From assembly GCF_965363235.1 (NCBI RefSeq), contig NC_134844.1, positions 52,262,872 through 52,326,871 on the forward strand: DNA of 64,000 nt, in the 5' to 3' direction. This document shows, in pieces, positions 47,415-57,630 of this stretch (positions are counted from its first letter, which is position 1; every line of letters starts with the position of its first letter). Source of the stretch: Mytilus galloprovincialis. Taxonomy: Eukaryota > Mollusca > Bivalvia > Mytilida > Mytilidae. Below the pieces are notes generated by a model. The model did not search any database. It was not told the origin of the DNA and saw only the letters and a program-made list of their open reading frames with translations. Position numbers and translations under genes: made by a program.

Positions 47415-50162
47415 TATAATCTCACCTAGCCCTCAAGGGTCAAGTGAGGTTTTCTCAACACTTGGCGTCCGTCGTCCGTCGTCGTCCGTTAATTTTTGCA
47501 AAACAATCTTCTCCTCTGAAACTACATGGCCAAATAAAACCAAACTTGGCCTGAATCATCCTTAGGCTATCTAGTTTAAAAAAACGTATCCGATGACCCC
47601 GCTCAGTAACCAAGATGGTCGCCATGGCTAGAAATGGAACATGGGGGTAAAATACAGTTTTTGGCTTATATCTCTGAATTAAAGCATTTAGAGCAAATCT
47701 GACTGAAGTATACATGTTCATCAGGTGAAAATCTGTCTGCCCTGACATTTTGAGACTCCTCCGACAACCCATTGTTGGGTGGCTGCCCCTGAATTGGCAA
47801 TTTTAAGGAAAGTTATCAGTTTTCAGGTATTATTATATTTGAATATTATAATAGATAGAGGTAAACAGTAACAACAAAGTTGTTCAGCATAGTGAGATCT
47901 AAAAATAAGTCAATACAACCAAAATTGTCAATTGACCTCAAAAGGTCAATTTTTCACAATTTTTCGTAAAATTCTGTATTCATTTACAAAAAAAAATCTT
48001 CTCTGAAACTACTGGGGCAAGTTAACCCAAACCTGGCTTACCTCATTTTTCATTCGTTTTAAAATGTATCTGACGATGGTCGCCATGTATTAAAAAAGAA
48101 CAAGGTTGTTAACTGCAGTTTTTGGCTTATATATATCATAAAACATTAAGAGCAAATCTGACAAGGGATTAGATTGTTTTTCAAGTGATGATCATTCTGC
48201 CCAGAGTTTCTAAGACGCACCAGACAACCTGCTGTTGTGTTGCTGCCCCTGGATTTGTAATTTTAATGAACTTTTTTTTTGTTTTTGGTAATTATCTTGA
48301 ATGTTAATAGATAGAGATAAACTGTGAACAGCAATGATGTTCAGAAAAATAAGATCTTCAAATAAGTCAACATGACCATTATGGTCAATTGATCCTTTAA
48401 GGAGTTGTTGCCCTGATAGTCAATTTTGTACATTTTTTATATTTTTTTATAAATATCTTCTCTTCTAGAAACACTGAGACAAATTAACACAAACTTGGCC
48501 ATAATCATCATTAGGGTATCGAGTTTAAACAATGTGTCCGACTTCTCGGCCTACCAACCAGCATGGACGACATGGTTAAAAATAGAACAAAGGGGTATTG
48601 TTTAAGTTTTGTCTTTTATTGATTGAACTGTTTTAAATAGAGAAAATCTGATAGGAACAAAAATGTTCAGAATAATGAGCTCTAGCAATTATCTATGTAC
48701 GTCAAAACTGTTGGATAAATTATTATAGGAGTGTAAGCCCACAAATGACAAATTTTACCATGTTTTTCATTTGTATATATAACGGAATTTGATGAGCCTA
48801 TCGTAATAGTGAAAGATTTAGCGCTATAAAACCAGGTTAAATCCACCATTTACTACATTTGAAAATGCCTGTACCAAGTCAGAAATATGACAGTTGTTGT
48901 CTATTCGTTTGATAGGATTTGTCATTTGATTTTGTCATGCGATTCGGGACTTTCCGATTGAATTTTCCTCGGAGTTCATTATTTTTGTGATTTTACTTTT
49001 TACCTATAATCATAAAAACTATGATCGATATTAAGACAGGCACTTTTTCAGTTATGCCTTATATGATTTAGATAATAATAATAAATAAAAAAAAACTTAA
49101 ATATAAAAAAATATCAGCTAGGATCTATTATAAAGTAAAATTTTGCCGATATAGCTAGTAGACTGTCAATATTCATAGGAGGAATTGTCCTTTAATGAAG
49201 GTTTTAAGCAAAACCTGAAGAATGTAGAAAGAAACTAAACAAACTAAAATATTATTAATACAAGATGAACAAAACAGAAAACACGTCTACAGTTTTGGAG
49301 AGTGTCCTTTTGGTATATGCACATAGATAAAGGTAAGCGATACATGCTATTTAGAGGCTCTAGTTCATGTCTTTAACAGTAACACGTTTTAGTTCTCAAA
49401 AAGTAATAAAATATAACAAGGGTTTTAGATTGTTTTACAAATGTCTTATTTCCTTGTTAAAGTTTTTAAAATGAGTCATATGACGCGGTCAACATGAAGA
49501 ACACGGTAAAAATAGAACTAAGGGTAAAACTCGTCATGTTTTGAACCGTTATAAATAGGGAAAATCTGAAAAGAGCAACAATGTTCAGATTAATGAGCTC
49601 TTACAATTTTCCATATAGTTTAAAACTGTTAGATTTTTTTTCATAGGAGTTATTACCCATAAATGACAATTTACCATTTATCATCTTTTTTGACTATTAT
49701 CATGAAAACTATTATATTTAGAGAGAAATAGTTATCAAAGTTACCAGGATTATAATTTAGTACGCCAGACGCGCGTTTCGTCTGGCGTTTTAGTTTAGAA
49801 ACATTTTTTTCCCTGTTATTCCTTATAAGATTTATATAACAATAGATAAATAAACACTTTAAATCAGAAAAATGATCAGCAAGGCAAGATCTATTAAAAA
49901 GTAAAATGTTGCCGTTATAATTAATAGAATGTCACTCTTTACAGTAATGATTGCCCTCTAATTAGGTTTTTGATTACGCTATTGTATGTTTTGAGGAAGA
50001 TAGAGAGAACGTAAAAAACTAAAAGATCAGTAATACAAGATCAATAAAAAATAGTGATTTTTTGTCATGATGTCTTTTTCTCATCTACAATGTTAAAGAG
50101 TGTCCTTTGTTTAATATGCACATAGACCAAGGTGAGCGACACAGGCTCTTCAGAGCCTCATG
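47415..50162 (+). mobile_element. Composite molluscan repeat with 450-490 bp internal modules (CACTTGGCGTCC type)
   Basis: The left end ATCTCACCTAGCCCTCAAGG, then ACTTGGCGTCCGTCGTCC, starts the element. Modules recur at about 47505, 47995 and 48455, each with TCTTCTC, then GAAAC and AACTTGGCC-like blocks, then GGTCGCCATG or GACGACATGG and AAAAATAGAAC. A right end GGTAAGCGATACATGC lies at 49330. A second truncated copy (49470 on) ends with AGGTGAGCGACACAGGCTC at 50131. Interrupted at 48830-49000 and 49735-49795. I recognise it as widespread in bivalves; transposition mode unknown. Confidence 0.65.
48830..49000 (-). repeat. Dispersed repeat inserted in the composite element
   Basis: ACCAGGTTAAATCCACCATT, CCTGTACCAAGTCAG and CTCGGAGTTCATTATTTTTG are reverse complements of blocks at 42170-42215 and 15285-15320. 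Confidence 0.6.
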
Positions 50163-50254
50163 TTTAATTAACCTTGGAGTTCTGTTTTTATGTTATATCT
50201 TATAAGCTGATGAATAGTTTGCAATGTCTACGACAAAAAAAACAAACATTATTA

Positions 50255-50385
50255 GTTATCAAAGGTACCAGAATTATCATTTAGAACGCCAGACGCGCGT
50301 TTCGTCTACATTAGAATCCTCAGTGACGTTCATATCAAAATAGTTATAAAGCCAAACAAGTACAAAGGTGTAGAGCGATAGAATA
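50255..50385 (-). repeat. Fragment of the 354-bp family
   Basis: AACGCCAGACGCGCGTTTCG, TCAGTGACGTTCATATC and AAACAAGTACAAAGG. A shorter fragment with the same ACGCCAGACGCGCG block is at 49735-49795. Confidence 0.6.
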
Positions 50386-50790
50386 TCTGTTTAAGTTTAA
50401 ATTTAGAAAATGGTTGCATTTTTTTGGGTTTTTTTTTATAAAAGTTTAGTAACGAAAAAAAAAAAAGAATACTTACTATAATTTATAATGGCTCTAGTTT
50501 AATATAAATTGAAGAAATTGACCCAACCTGCTTTGACTTATGTCATCAAAATAAAATTCACATATAGCATAACTCGCGTGCTCGTATAGATAATCTCATA
50601 TGGGGATAACGAAATAAGAGAATTCCAATTTTCAACTTTTATGCAAAATTATTTGGTTAAGAAACTATCTCTTGGTTAGAAACCTTTTAATCAGTAGCAT
50701 TCCTCTTTCACAAATGTGGTTTTGTACTGCTACTTGAATAAAATTTGGTTAAATGATCATATATTAAGGTCATGAATAATCTCATTAATG

Positions 50791-51420
50791 CCGGCGTCAC
50801 ACATTCACATATAGACCGGCTTGTACCAAACATACAGAGAAAATTGACAAAGTCGGTATACGTTAGTTCCACGCCAGAGGAACGCTAAGCAATCGTTAAA
50901 CGCGCGTTGCATAAGTTTGAAGTACGTCGAAATACAAAGGTATACGCTTGGTAAACGTTACAACTCGAGTAATTTTTTTATGCAGCATAAAACATTTCAT
51001 CCACCTCATGCGTGTGTCTAGCGAAAACCTGTTCGATATACGCACGTACTACATAGGCTACAAGCGCGTTGAAACAGATACGTTTGAGACACGTTTTAGG
51101 CACGTTGTATACTCTTTAAGATCATTCGACTTAAACTTAAACGTATGCGGATGTGTTTGTCACAGTCACCATATAATAGAACGTCCCAGATACGACCGTT
51201 CAAGAATTTTTTTCCTTCGTAGCGTACATTCCATCTATATTAGACAAACGCCTGGCATCGCCAACATACGTTTCTTGAACGCCCGATAAACACTGAAAAC
51301 TCTTTTGCATACGTTACAGATATGATTAACAGGTTGAATGCATCCAAAATTACTAGCTTATTGGCATGATTTTAACACGCCCTGTGTACGTTGGAGCCAT
51401 ACGCTGATGTGTGACGCCGG
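50791..51420. mobile_element. CpG-rich inverted-repeat element (MITE), 630 bp
   Basis: CCGGCGTCACACAT at the left is mirrored by ATGTGTGACGCCGG at the right. The interior is dense in ACGT, ACGC and GCGCGTT words, unlike the AT-rich surroundings. The 113-aa ORF inside (50948-51289) has no recognisable domain and is probably chance in CG-rich DNA. Confidence 0.75.
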
Positions 51421-51841
51421 TAAAATAGGTATCTCTGGTGTTGTAATGCTCACATGAGTTTTAACAACCTGAAGTACGATAGAACTGAATCAGATTATCA
51501 TTGCGGACCAAACTGATCAAGGTTGACACTTACTTTTTTGTTTGTAGTTCGATTGCTATATACATTGTTACATATATACATATTAATCTTGTATTTCTTT
51601 GATGATTTTATAATATGAAATGTACGGTGCTTTCAGCAGATCAGATGATGGCGTCTACAAACAGTACGACGGAATGACTTCAAATTTTCCTCTATGAACA
51701 GTTCATGCATCAATTTTAGTGTTGAAAGTGACCCTCTTCCAAGGAAGGGACGTTATATGTAGTTGCTGATTGAATATTGGTACACATTAATGAAAATTAA
51801 TTCCACAATTGGATAATTGAAAATATTTCTTTTTTGTAGTC

Positions 51842-51918
51842 AAGTTTATTGATCATCCAATTATCATCGTCACTTTAAAGTTTATTGCTCATCCAATTAT
51901 CATCGTCACTTTAAAGTT
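51842..51918 (+). repeat. 36-bp tandem duplication
   Basis: AAGTTTATTGATCATCCAAT and the following 16 bases are repeated at 51878 with one change. It is absent at the matching place upstream of gene 1. Confidence 0.85.
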
Positions 51919-52099
51919 GTAAGTCAAGATATTAAATCACGAGCTTTTATCTCAGAGTGAGAACAAGAAAATAGGTGACTTCTATGCACAAATTTATTGA
52001 TGGCTTTTATTTACTTAAATTATTTTAACTTGATGTTTTATTATTTTCATTAAATTTAAATTTATACTAAACAATTGTATAACGTAAGATATATTTGGA

Positions 52100-52210
52100 A
52101 TTTAGCGCCATTTTTCCAATATAAATATCCTATGTTTACATTTGCTGTTTATTGATTGGAAAATTATATATCACGTGATCGCTTTATCTGAATACCTTCC
52201 TGGTTGTTGT
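52100..52210 (+). promoter_or_regulatory. Inferred promoter of gene 4
   Basis: GCGCCATTTT at 52105-52114, an AT-rich TTATATA at about 52164-52170, an E-box CACGTG at 52172-52177 and ACCTTCCTGGTTG at 52194-52206. The first and last are shared with genes 1 and 3. The E-box is not intact in gene 1 (CTCGTG). Confidence 0.5.
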
Positions 52211-52944
52211 GGAAATGTATTTAGTTCTGTAGCTACAGGTAATTACAACGCTTTCTCCTTTGTAGTTTAATTGTTATTTCAGAAAGTAGTTTTACGTTTA
52301 GGCAAAACGGTTTACCATCGTAGCACTATCATAGCATGCATATGTGTTGTTTTTATCACGCATTCGATTTGTATACAATTCACTTAATTGTCTTTTAAGA
52401 CATATTTCTGTTTAATTAAATCAGCGAAAGACAGTTGTATTATGGTATTTCATGTACTTGAGTTCACAAGATAACTGAAGAGTGTTTGAACAAATTCCAA
52501 TCTTCAAAATAATTTACGCAGACTATGTCTAACTTTACAATATGATTCTTATTTAGACTGTTAGAGTTATCGAACTTTAATGGACAAAAAATCGGAAGTC
52601 TCATGTGTCTACTTTTAGCCATATAATTTGTTTTATAAATTCACGACTTGCAGAAGAATGAAATTCCTAAAATTTTTGATGATTTGAATTTACAATAAAC
52701 GCGTTTAATAGTATTTAATCTTAACATAAAGCCGATATTTTCGTTTGATTTTCAATGGGAAAACCTGAAGAAGGATTGTGAAAATTGATATCATGTACAA
52801 CATGTACAAGTAAATATTGAAAATATTTAATCTTTTCTACGACAAGATGAAAATGGAATAATTGTGTACTAAAATAAAAATATACTATGTGTCATGGCAA
52901 CAGGTAAAAATGAATGGTCACCACTATTCAATGTTTTAATCATG

Positions 52945-53358
52945 ATTCAGTTTATATTATAAGTATTATAAATAAATTTATTAATTAAGTATATGCTAGA
53001 GAATATGGTGGCCGATTAAGGCCATTTCGCGTTTTCGCGTTTCGCCTTTTATATTCTATAGGGCAAAAACGCGAAAACGCGAAATCGCGAAGTCGAAAAC
53101 GCGAAAACGCAAAGTCGAAAACGCGATACAGATTTCGCGTTTTCGCGTTTTCACCCTATTGAATATGAAAGTCGAAACGCGAAAACGCAAAATGGCCTTA
53201 ATCGGCCACCATAAGATAATGATAATCTATTTCTTTTATGATTAAGGACGAGCGTGAGCGAGTACTAATGAAGTCAGGGATTATCATTCTCTTGGATATA
53301 CTTAATTAATCTATTTATTTGTAATACTTGTACAATAAGTAATATAAATAATATTATA
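52945..53358. mobile_element. Outer foldback element in gene 4 intron
   Basis: The left arm TTATTAATTAAGTATATGC and AGAGAAT (52979-53005) mirrors the right arm ATTCTCTTGGATATACTTAA (53286 on). Pairing continues outward (AAATAAAT, AAGTATTA) over about 60 bases. The left arm is interrupted by the GC-rich palindrome. Confidence 0.6.
53007..53210. mobile_element. Nested 204-bp palindromic element rich in TTTCGCG/CGCGAAA
   Basis: The ends GGTGGCCGATTAAGGCCATT and AATGGCCTTAATCGGCCACC form an inverted repeat of about 40 bp, with one mismatch in the next block. The interior is built of GCGAAAACGC and TTTCGCGTTTTCGCG words in both orientations. Confidence 0.85.
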
Positions 53359-53359
53359 G

Positions 53360-54448
53360 AAGCACTTTGTTTATATATGGAATATTGTAAAGTGCTCAAT
53401 GCTCAAATGATATTTGTTTTTGGTTGACTTGTATTCAAAAACTAGGTTCATTGTCAGTGCAATGTTTATAATTTATGCAACTTCCCATTTATGTATTAGT
53501 TACACTGATTTAAGAACTCTCTTATTATATGAAAATATCTTTTTTTGTAAATGCTAAAGATGATACATTACAAAACAATACAAAGAAAAGGTAGGAATTG
53601 TTTGTTTCCTGGTTGAGATTATTAATGTAAATCATGTCATATTTAGTGAGGAATTATCCTTTTTTTTTTATTTACCGTTAAAAAATATTTAAATACATTT
53701 GAGTAACAAATACGTTTATTTCACATCCACTATTTTGTCCAGCTTTTAACATCAAATACTATTTCATTTTGGCATGGAAATGTTCAAATGCCTTGAAAAA
53801 AATAATTAATTTTTACAAAACTTAAAATTAAATATCTGGTTGTACAATTGGAAAGGATAATTTTGTATGATCAAACGAAGATGAGAATATGTACTAAATT
53901 AATTAGACAATACTTGGCCATGTTTAATGAGTATTTGGCTTTAAATCTCTATAAAACATGACCAAGTTTTGTCTTATCTATATGTAAATCATGCTCGTAG
54001 TAAGGGGGTGTTCTATTATTTGAGTCTATTTACAGTTCAAAAGAACGTGCTTTTATAAATGACTTACTACCGAGGTTACAGCTGCCCTCAAGAATTGTAT
54101 TAGATTGATCGGATTTATCACACAGTGATTGACTATGACTAAAAATCAAATTGTGAAACAAACAAAACTTTAAATAAATTGAAATCCCTGGTTCAGTAAA
54201 ATTAGTACTCTGAATGATATTATGAATATATTGATAAATTTAAATTACTAAAAAAAACTATGATTTAAGCAATGCAAAAAAGGAAATAAAAAGCCTAAAG
54301 ATATAAAAATAAATATTCTACAATGTACATCTACACCTTTTAATCTGGATAGAGTACACACAATTCCTGTAAATAAGATACAACCTTAATGAGATTACAA
54401 CTTAACCAAAAAACATATCAACACAAATAAATGATCAACAGTATGTAT
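53360..54448. other. Gene 4 intron, intron-specific insert with nothing recognised
   Basis: AT-rich DNA absent from the gene 1 intron. No termini or ORF found, so its origin is unknown. Confidence 0.35.
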
Positions 54449-55610
54449 TGTATGGTTTATTCCCGATTGTCCCACTTTTTAAAATTTTGGAGTTCTGATT
54501 GTCCCACTTGAAAAGTTCTGATTGTCCCACATTATTTTATTACGTAAAATGTTCTTAGATAAACAAGGTAGCTGTTGTTTAATTTCCCAAATAAACTAGA
54601 ATTAATTATTGCACATTAAATGTGAATTTCATATCTTCTTTTTATAAATCTATAAAATTTTAATTTTATATAAGAATGTAAAAAAATGCTTTTTTCAAAT
54701 CATTATATTAGATTGTTTTACCAATATTCATATTGTCTTTGCCATAAAGTGCAATCAACGAGACTCATCACCAACTATATAAAGAAGAACCAGACTACAA
54801 TCAAAAATAAGAAGGTGTGGTATGATTTCGAATGAGACAACATTCCATCAGAGACCAAATGATACAGAAATTAACGATCATAGGTCACCATACGGCCGTC
54901 AATAATGAGCAGAGCCCATACCGCATTGTAGGATTAAAAAGGCACTGATATGAAAAATGTAAAACTATTCAAACGAGAAAAACTAGCGACCCAAATTATG
55001 TACTAAATAATGAACGAAAAAAAAATATGTTACACAGCAACAAACTACAACTACTAAATTACAGGCACCTGACTTAGGACAATCAAATACAGATTGTAGC
55101 GGAGTTAAACTTATTTGAAGGCCCCTCCCCTCCCAATAAACCGCAACAGTGTTTAAACAGTACAGCATAAGAATTAACCATAAAACTCAGTTGAATAGGG
55201 CATATCTTTTCAGATGGGTACACACAGTAATGCATGTAACCACAATACAGAGTGGACGTGGACGGCTACTAATACAACAAAGACACTAAATGCAGATCTG
55301 AGAATACTCGCATTTTCCGACTGCTAGCTAGTTCAAAGCAAATAATAAATATTTTTTAATTTATACATCTAAGACTAAAATATGTAAATATTATTATTTT
55401 TTTTTCTTTCAATATTTTATAAGTTCTGAATTATTAACCTGCAATTAACTGCTATACACTATAAAACAAAATGATCACTATCAAAACATTTCCCAATTGT
55501 CCCACATTTAAACTTCCCTATTGTCCCACAAACATATTCCCGATTGTCCCAAAAAATTACATTACTTTTTTACCTGTAATTTCAAAAAGTGGGACATTTG
55601 GAGAGACACC
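54449..55610. mobile_element. hAT-like non-autonomous element with GATTGTCCCAC subterminal repeats
   Basis: GTATGTAT at 54441-54448 and again at 55611-55618 is an 8-bp target-duplication candidate. ATTGTCCCA occurs three times just inside the left end (about 54476, 54506, 54527) and three times near the right end (about 55496, 55516, 55544). Inverted ends TGTCCCACTTTTTAAAATT and AATTTCAAAAAGTGGGACA match. It holds another repeat (54812-55230). No transposase ORF. Confidence 0.65.
54812..55230 (+). repeat. Dispersed mussel repeat (GGTGTGGTATGATTTC type) nested in the hAT-like element
   Basis: GGTGTGGTATGATTTCGAAT, GTCACCATACGGCCGTCAAT and AGCAGAGCCCATACCGCATT in order. Recognised as a common Mytilus repeat. 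Relatives are at 15540-15630 (-) and 19245. Confidence 0.65.
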
Positions 55611-55764
55611 GTATGTATATGCTTTCGTTGGTTAATTTCACATTATTTTATCGAGCAAATAAGCAGTTTATAGCTAAATGGATATCTAAAACTGTATTGC
55701 CAATTAGGTAAAAAAAAATTACAAGAATATCTTACATATCTATAAATGTATTTTTTAGTAGATA

Positions 55765-57462
55765 ATGGCAAGTTCTGTACAGCCGTGCAGTGTATGTGAA
55801 TATCAACATGTCTTTACAACTGCCTCCATATGGTGTTCGGATTGTGACGAGGGGCTCTGTATAGACTGCAGTAAGCATCATGGAATTTCAACAGCAACAA
55901 GAAAACATGTAACTATACCAATATCAGAATATCGAAAACTGCCGTCTTACATCACAAATATTAAGCAAACATGTAGTACACATGATGCCAATTATCTGAT
56001 TTACTGTCATGAACATGAATGTGCGTGTTGTAGTAAATGCATCGTTGAAAAGCACACACAATGTCAAAATATTTCCAATCTTGATGATGTTGTCAAAAAC
56101 ACCAAAGCTTCAAACGCTTTTTTAGAAATTTGTGAAACATTAAATGAAGTTGCTGAAAACATCAAAAGGATCCGTCAAGATAAAAATGGTAATCTGAAAA
56201 CATTTTCCGAAAAAAGAAAACAGATCGAATGTGAAATTGAACAGGTTCGGTTAAATATCAACCAACATCTCGATAAACTACAAGAGGAATTCATATCGGA
56301 ATTGCATGAGACAGAAAGAAGAGAAAAAACAAAAATCCAACAGTTAATGAAAGCTTTAGATGAGCATGAAAGTAAAGTTGAAGAGCACCAAAATAACGTA
56401 GCAAACATAAAAGAGTACGCATCTGATCTACAGACCTTTCTAGCACTTAAACAACTTGAATCCGATGTTGGTAAAAACTGTCAGTTCATTGATTCACTTA
56501 CTGAAAGTGATGTACTCAATCGTGTGGAAATCAAGTTTAACATTAATACTTCACTAACAGACATTACACATAGTGTTGATGGGTTTGGAAACGTATATAT
56601 TGACAACTCCAGTACCGTAGTGAACATTGCGAAGAAAAAGCAACAACAAGCTCAGTTGATACGACCTAAAATATCACCCATCATTCCCATTGAGAATATA
56701 CAAGTCCAGTTGAAACAAAGCATGAAAACCGAATCGTACGTCAGAGGGTGCTGCATATTACCTGATGGTAGATTGGTGTTCACTTATCCTAAATTAAACA
56801 AAGTTACTGTAGTTAAACAAGACGGGATGGTGGACTTTGTTTTGAATGTAACAGCAGCATATGGTATAACGTACAACGATAAAGATAACACTATAGCGAT
56901 AACATCCTGTTGGGGTAGGCAAGGCAAACAAATAACAATAACTGATTTAAAGGGACGAAGAGTAAAGAAAACTTTTTCACCCGGACGACAAACCACTGGT
57001 ATAGCGGTGACAAATAACACACTGCTGTATCACATTGAAAATAAAGCAATTCGAGCCATGGATCTTGCTGACGAATCAACACGTGATATCATTACTGAGA
57101 ACATGGACACAGCAATCAACATAGCAATATCTGGAAATAAACTTTATTATTCCAGTTATAAGTATCATACAGTAGTATGCTGCGATATGCAAGGAGCGAA
57201 ACAATGGACATTCAAAAATGAAAACATTTTAAAGAATCCATTAGGAATATCAGCTGACAATGCTGGTAATGTGTATGTTGTAGGACGTGAATCAAATAAT
57301 GTCGTGGTTATCTCCTCTGATGGACAAACACATAAAGAACTTTTAACTAAAAGAGATGGTTTATATTCCCCATGTTCAATTAACTTTAGAAAGGAAACTA
57401 TTCAGTTAATAGTTACAAATAATTCTGAGAAAGCGTATTTGTATAACGTATCTAGTAATTAA
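55765..57462 (+). CDS. RING-less TRIM-like protein, gene 4 (565 aa)
   Basis: Intact ORF, one residue shorter than gene 1. B-box 1 uses C8, C11, C24, C27, C32, C35, H38/H39 and H48. B-box 2 uses C70, H73, C81, H84, C88/C89, C92, H97 and C100. The coiled coil covers about 115-245, with several Lys/Glu heptads. The propeller-like region covers about 308-565 and ends in AYLYNVSSN, as in gene 1. The start is set by the acceptor AG at 55760-55761. No RING, signal peptide or membrane segment is visible, so a soluble intracellular protein is likely. Residues about 20-150 are almost those of gene 3, while the first 15 residues and the last 150, plus the 3' flank, follow gene 1. AATAAA at 57508-57513 is the probable poly(A) signal. 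Likely role: TRIM-type scaffold or binding protein; this is inference from family order only. Confidence 0.93.
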   Translation: MASSVQPCSVCEYQHVFTTASIWCSDCDEGLCIDCSKHHGISTATRKHVTIPISEYRKLPSYITNIKQTCSTHDANYLIYCHEHECACCSKCIVEKHTQCQNISNLDDVVKNTKASNAFLEICETLNEVAENIKRIRQDKNGNLKTFSEKRKQIECEIEQVRLNINQHLDKLQEEFISELHETERREKTKIQQLMKALDEHESKVEEHQNNVANIKEYASDLQTFLALKQLESDVGKNCQFIDSLTESDVLNRVEIKFNINTSLTDITHSVDGFGNVYIDNSSTVVNIAKKKQQQAQLIRPKISPIIPIENIQVQLKQSMKTESYVRGCCILPDGRLVFTYPKLNKVTVVKQDGMVDFVLNVTAAYGITYNDKDNTIAITSCWGRQGKQITITDLKGRRVKKTFSPGRQTTGIAVTNNTLLYHIENKAIRAMDLADESTRDIITENMDTAINIAISGNKLYYSSYKYHTVVCCDMQGAKQWTFKNENILKNPLGISADNAGNVYVVGRESNNVVVISSDGQTHKELLTKRDGLYSPCSINFRKETIQLIVTNNSEKAYLYNVSSN

Positions 57463-57507
57463 ACCACTTCAATATTATATCTAAATGCAGTATTGAATGA
57501 AATAGAG

Positions 57508-57513
57508 AATAAA
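57508..57513 (+). terminator. Candidate poly(A) signal of gene 4 (AATAAA)
   Basis: Canonical hexamer 46 bases after the stop codon, aligned to ATTAAA in gene 1. Confidence 0.5.
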
Positions 57514-57630
57514 AGATACATATCTACAAAAAAACACATAGTTACATGGAAACACAATTGCTAGTAAAATGTATTTTATAGAACAGCACGGATTTTTCCT
57601 GATATTCAGCATTGAAACCAGGAAATTGAT

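Larger units (their letters stand above)
52175..55761 (+). other. Inferred 5' untranslated exon and 3.5-kb intron of gene 4
   Basis: The donor GCTACAG/GTAATTAC at 52238/52239 is identical to that of gene 1. The acceptor is at 55760-55761. The intron aligns to the gene 1 intron at both ends (to about 52765 and from about 55615) but carries about 2.85 kb of extra DNA between, made largely of nested inverted-repeat elements. Confidence 0.55.

Noticed and set aside
47353..47772. Overlapping ORFs on both strands at the CACTTGGCGTCC repeat
   Set aside because: Repeat-derived and mutually overlapping; no domain.
50948..51289. 113-aa ORF in the CpG-rich element
   Set aside because: No transposase motif (no DDE/DDD pattern visible) and the ends lie well outside it; chance ORF in less AT-rich DNA.
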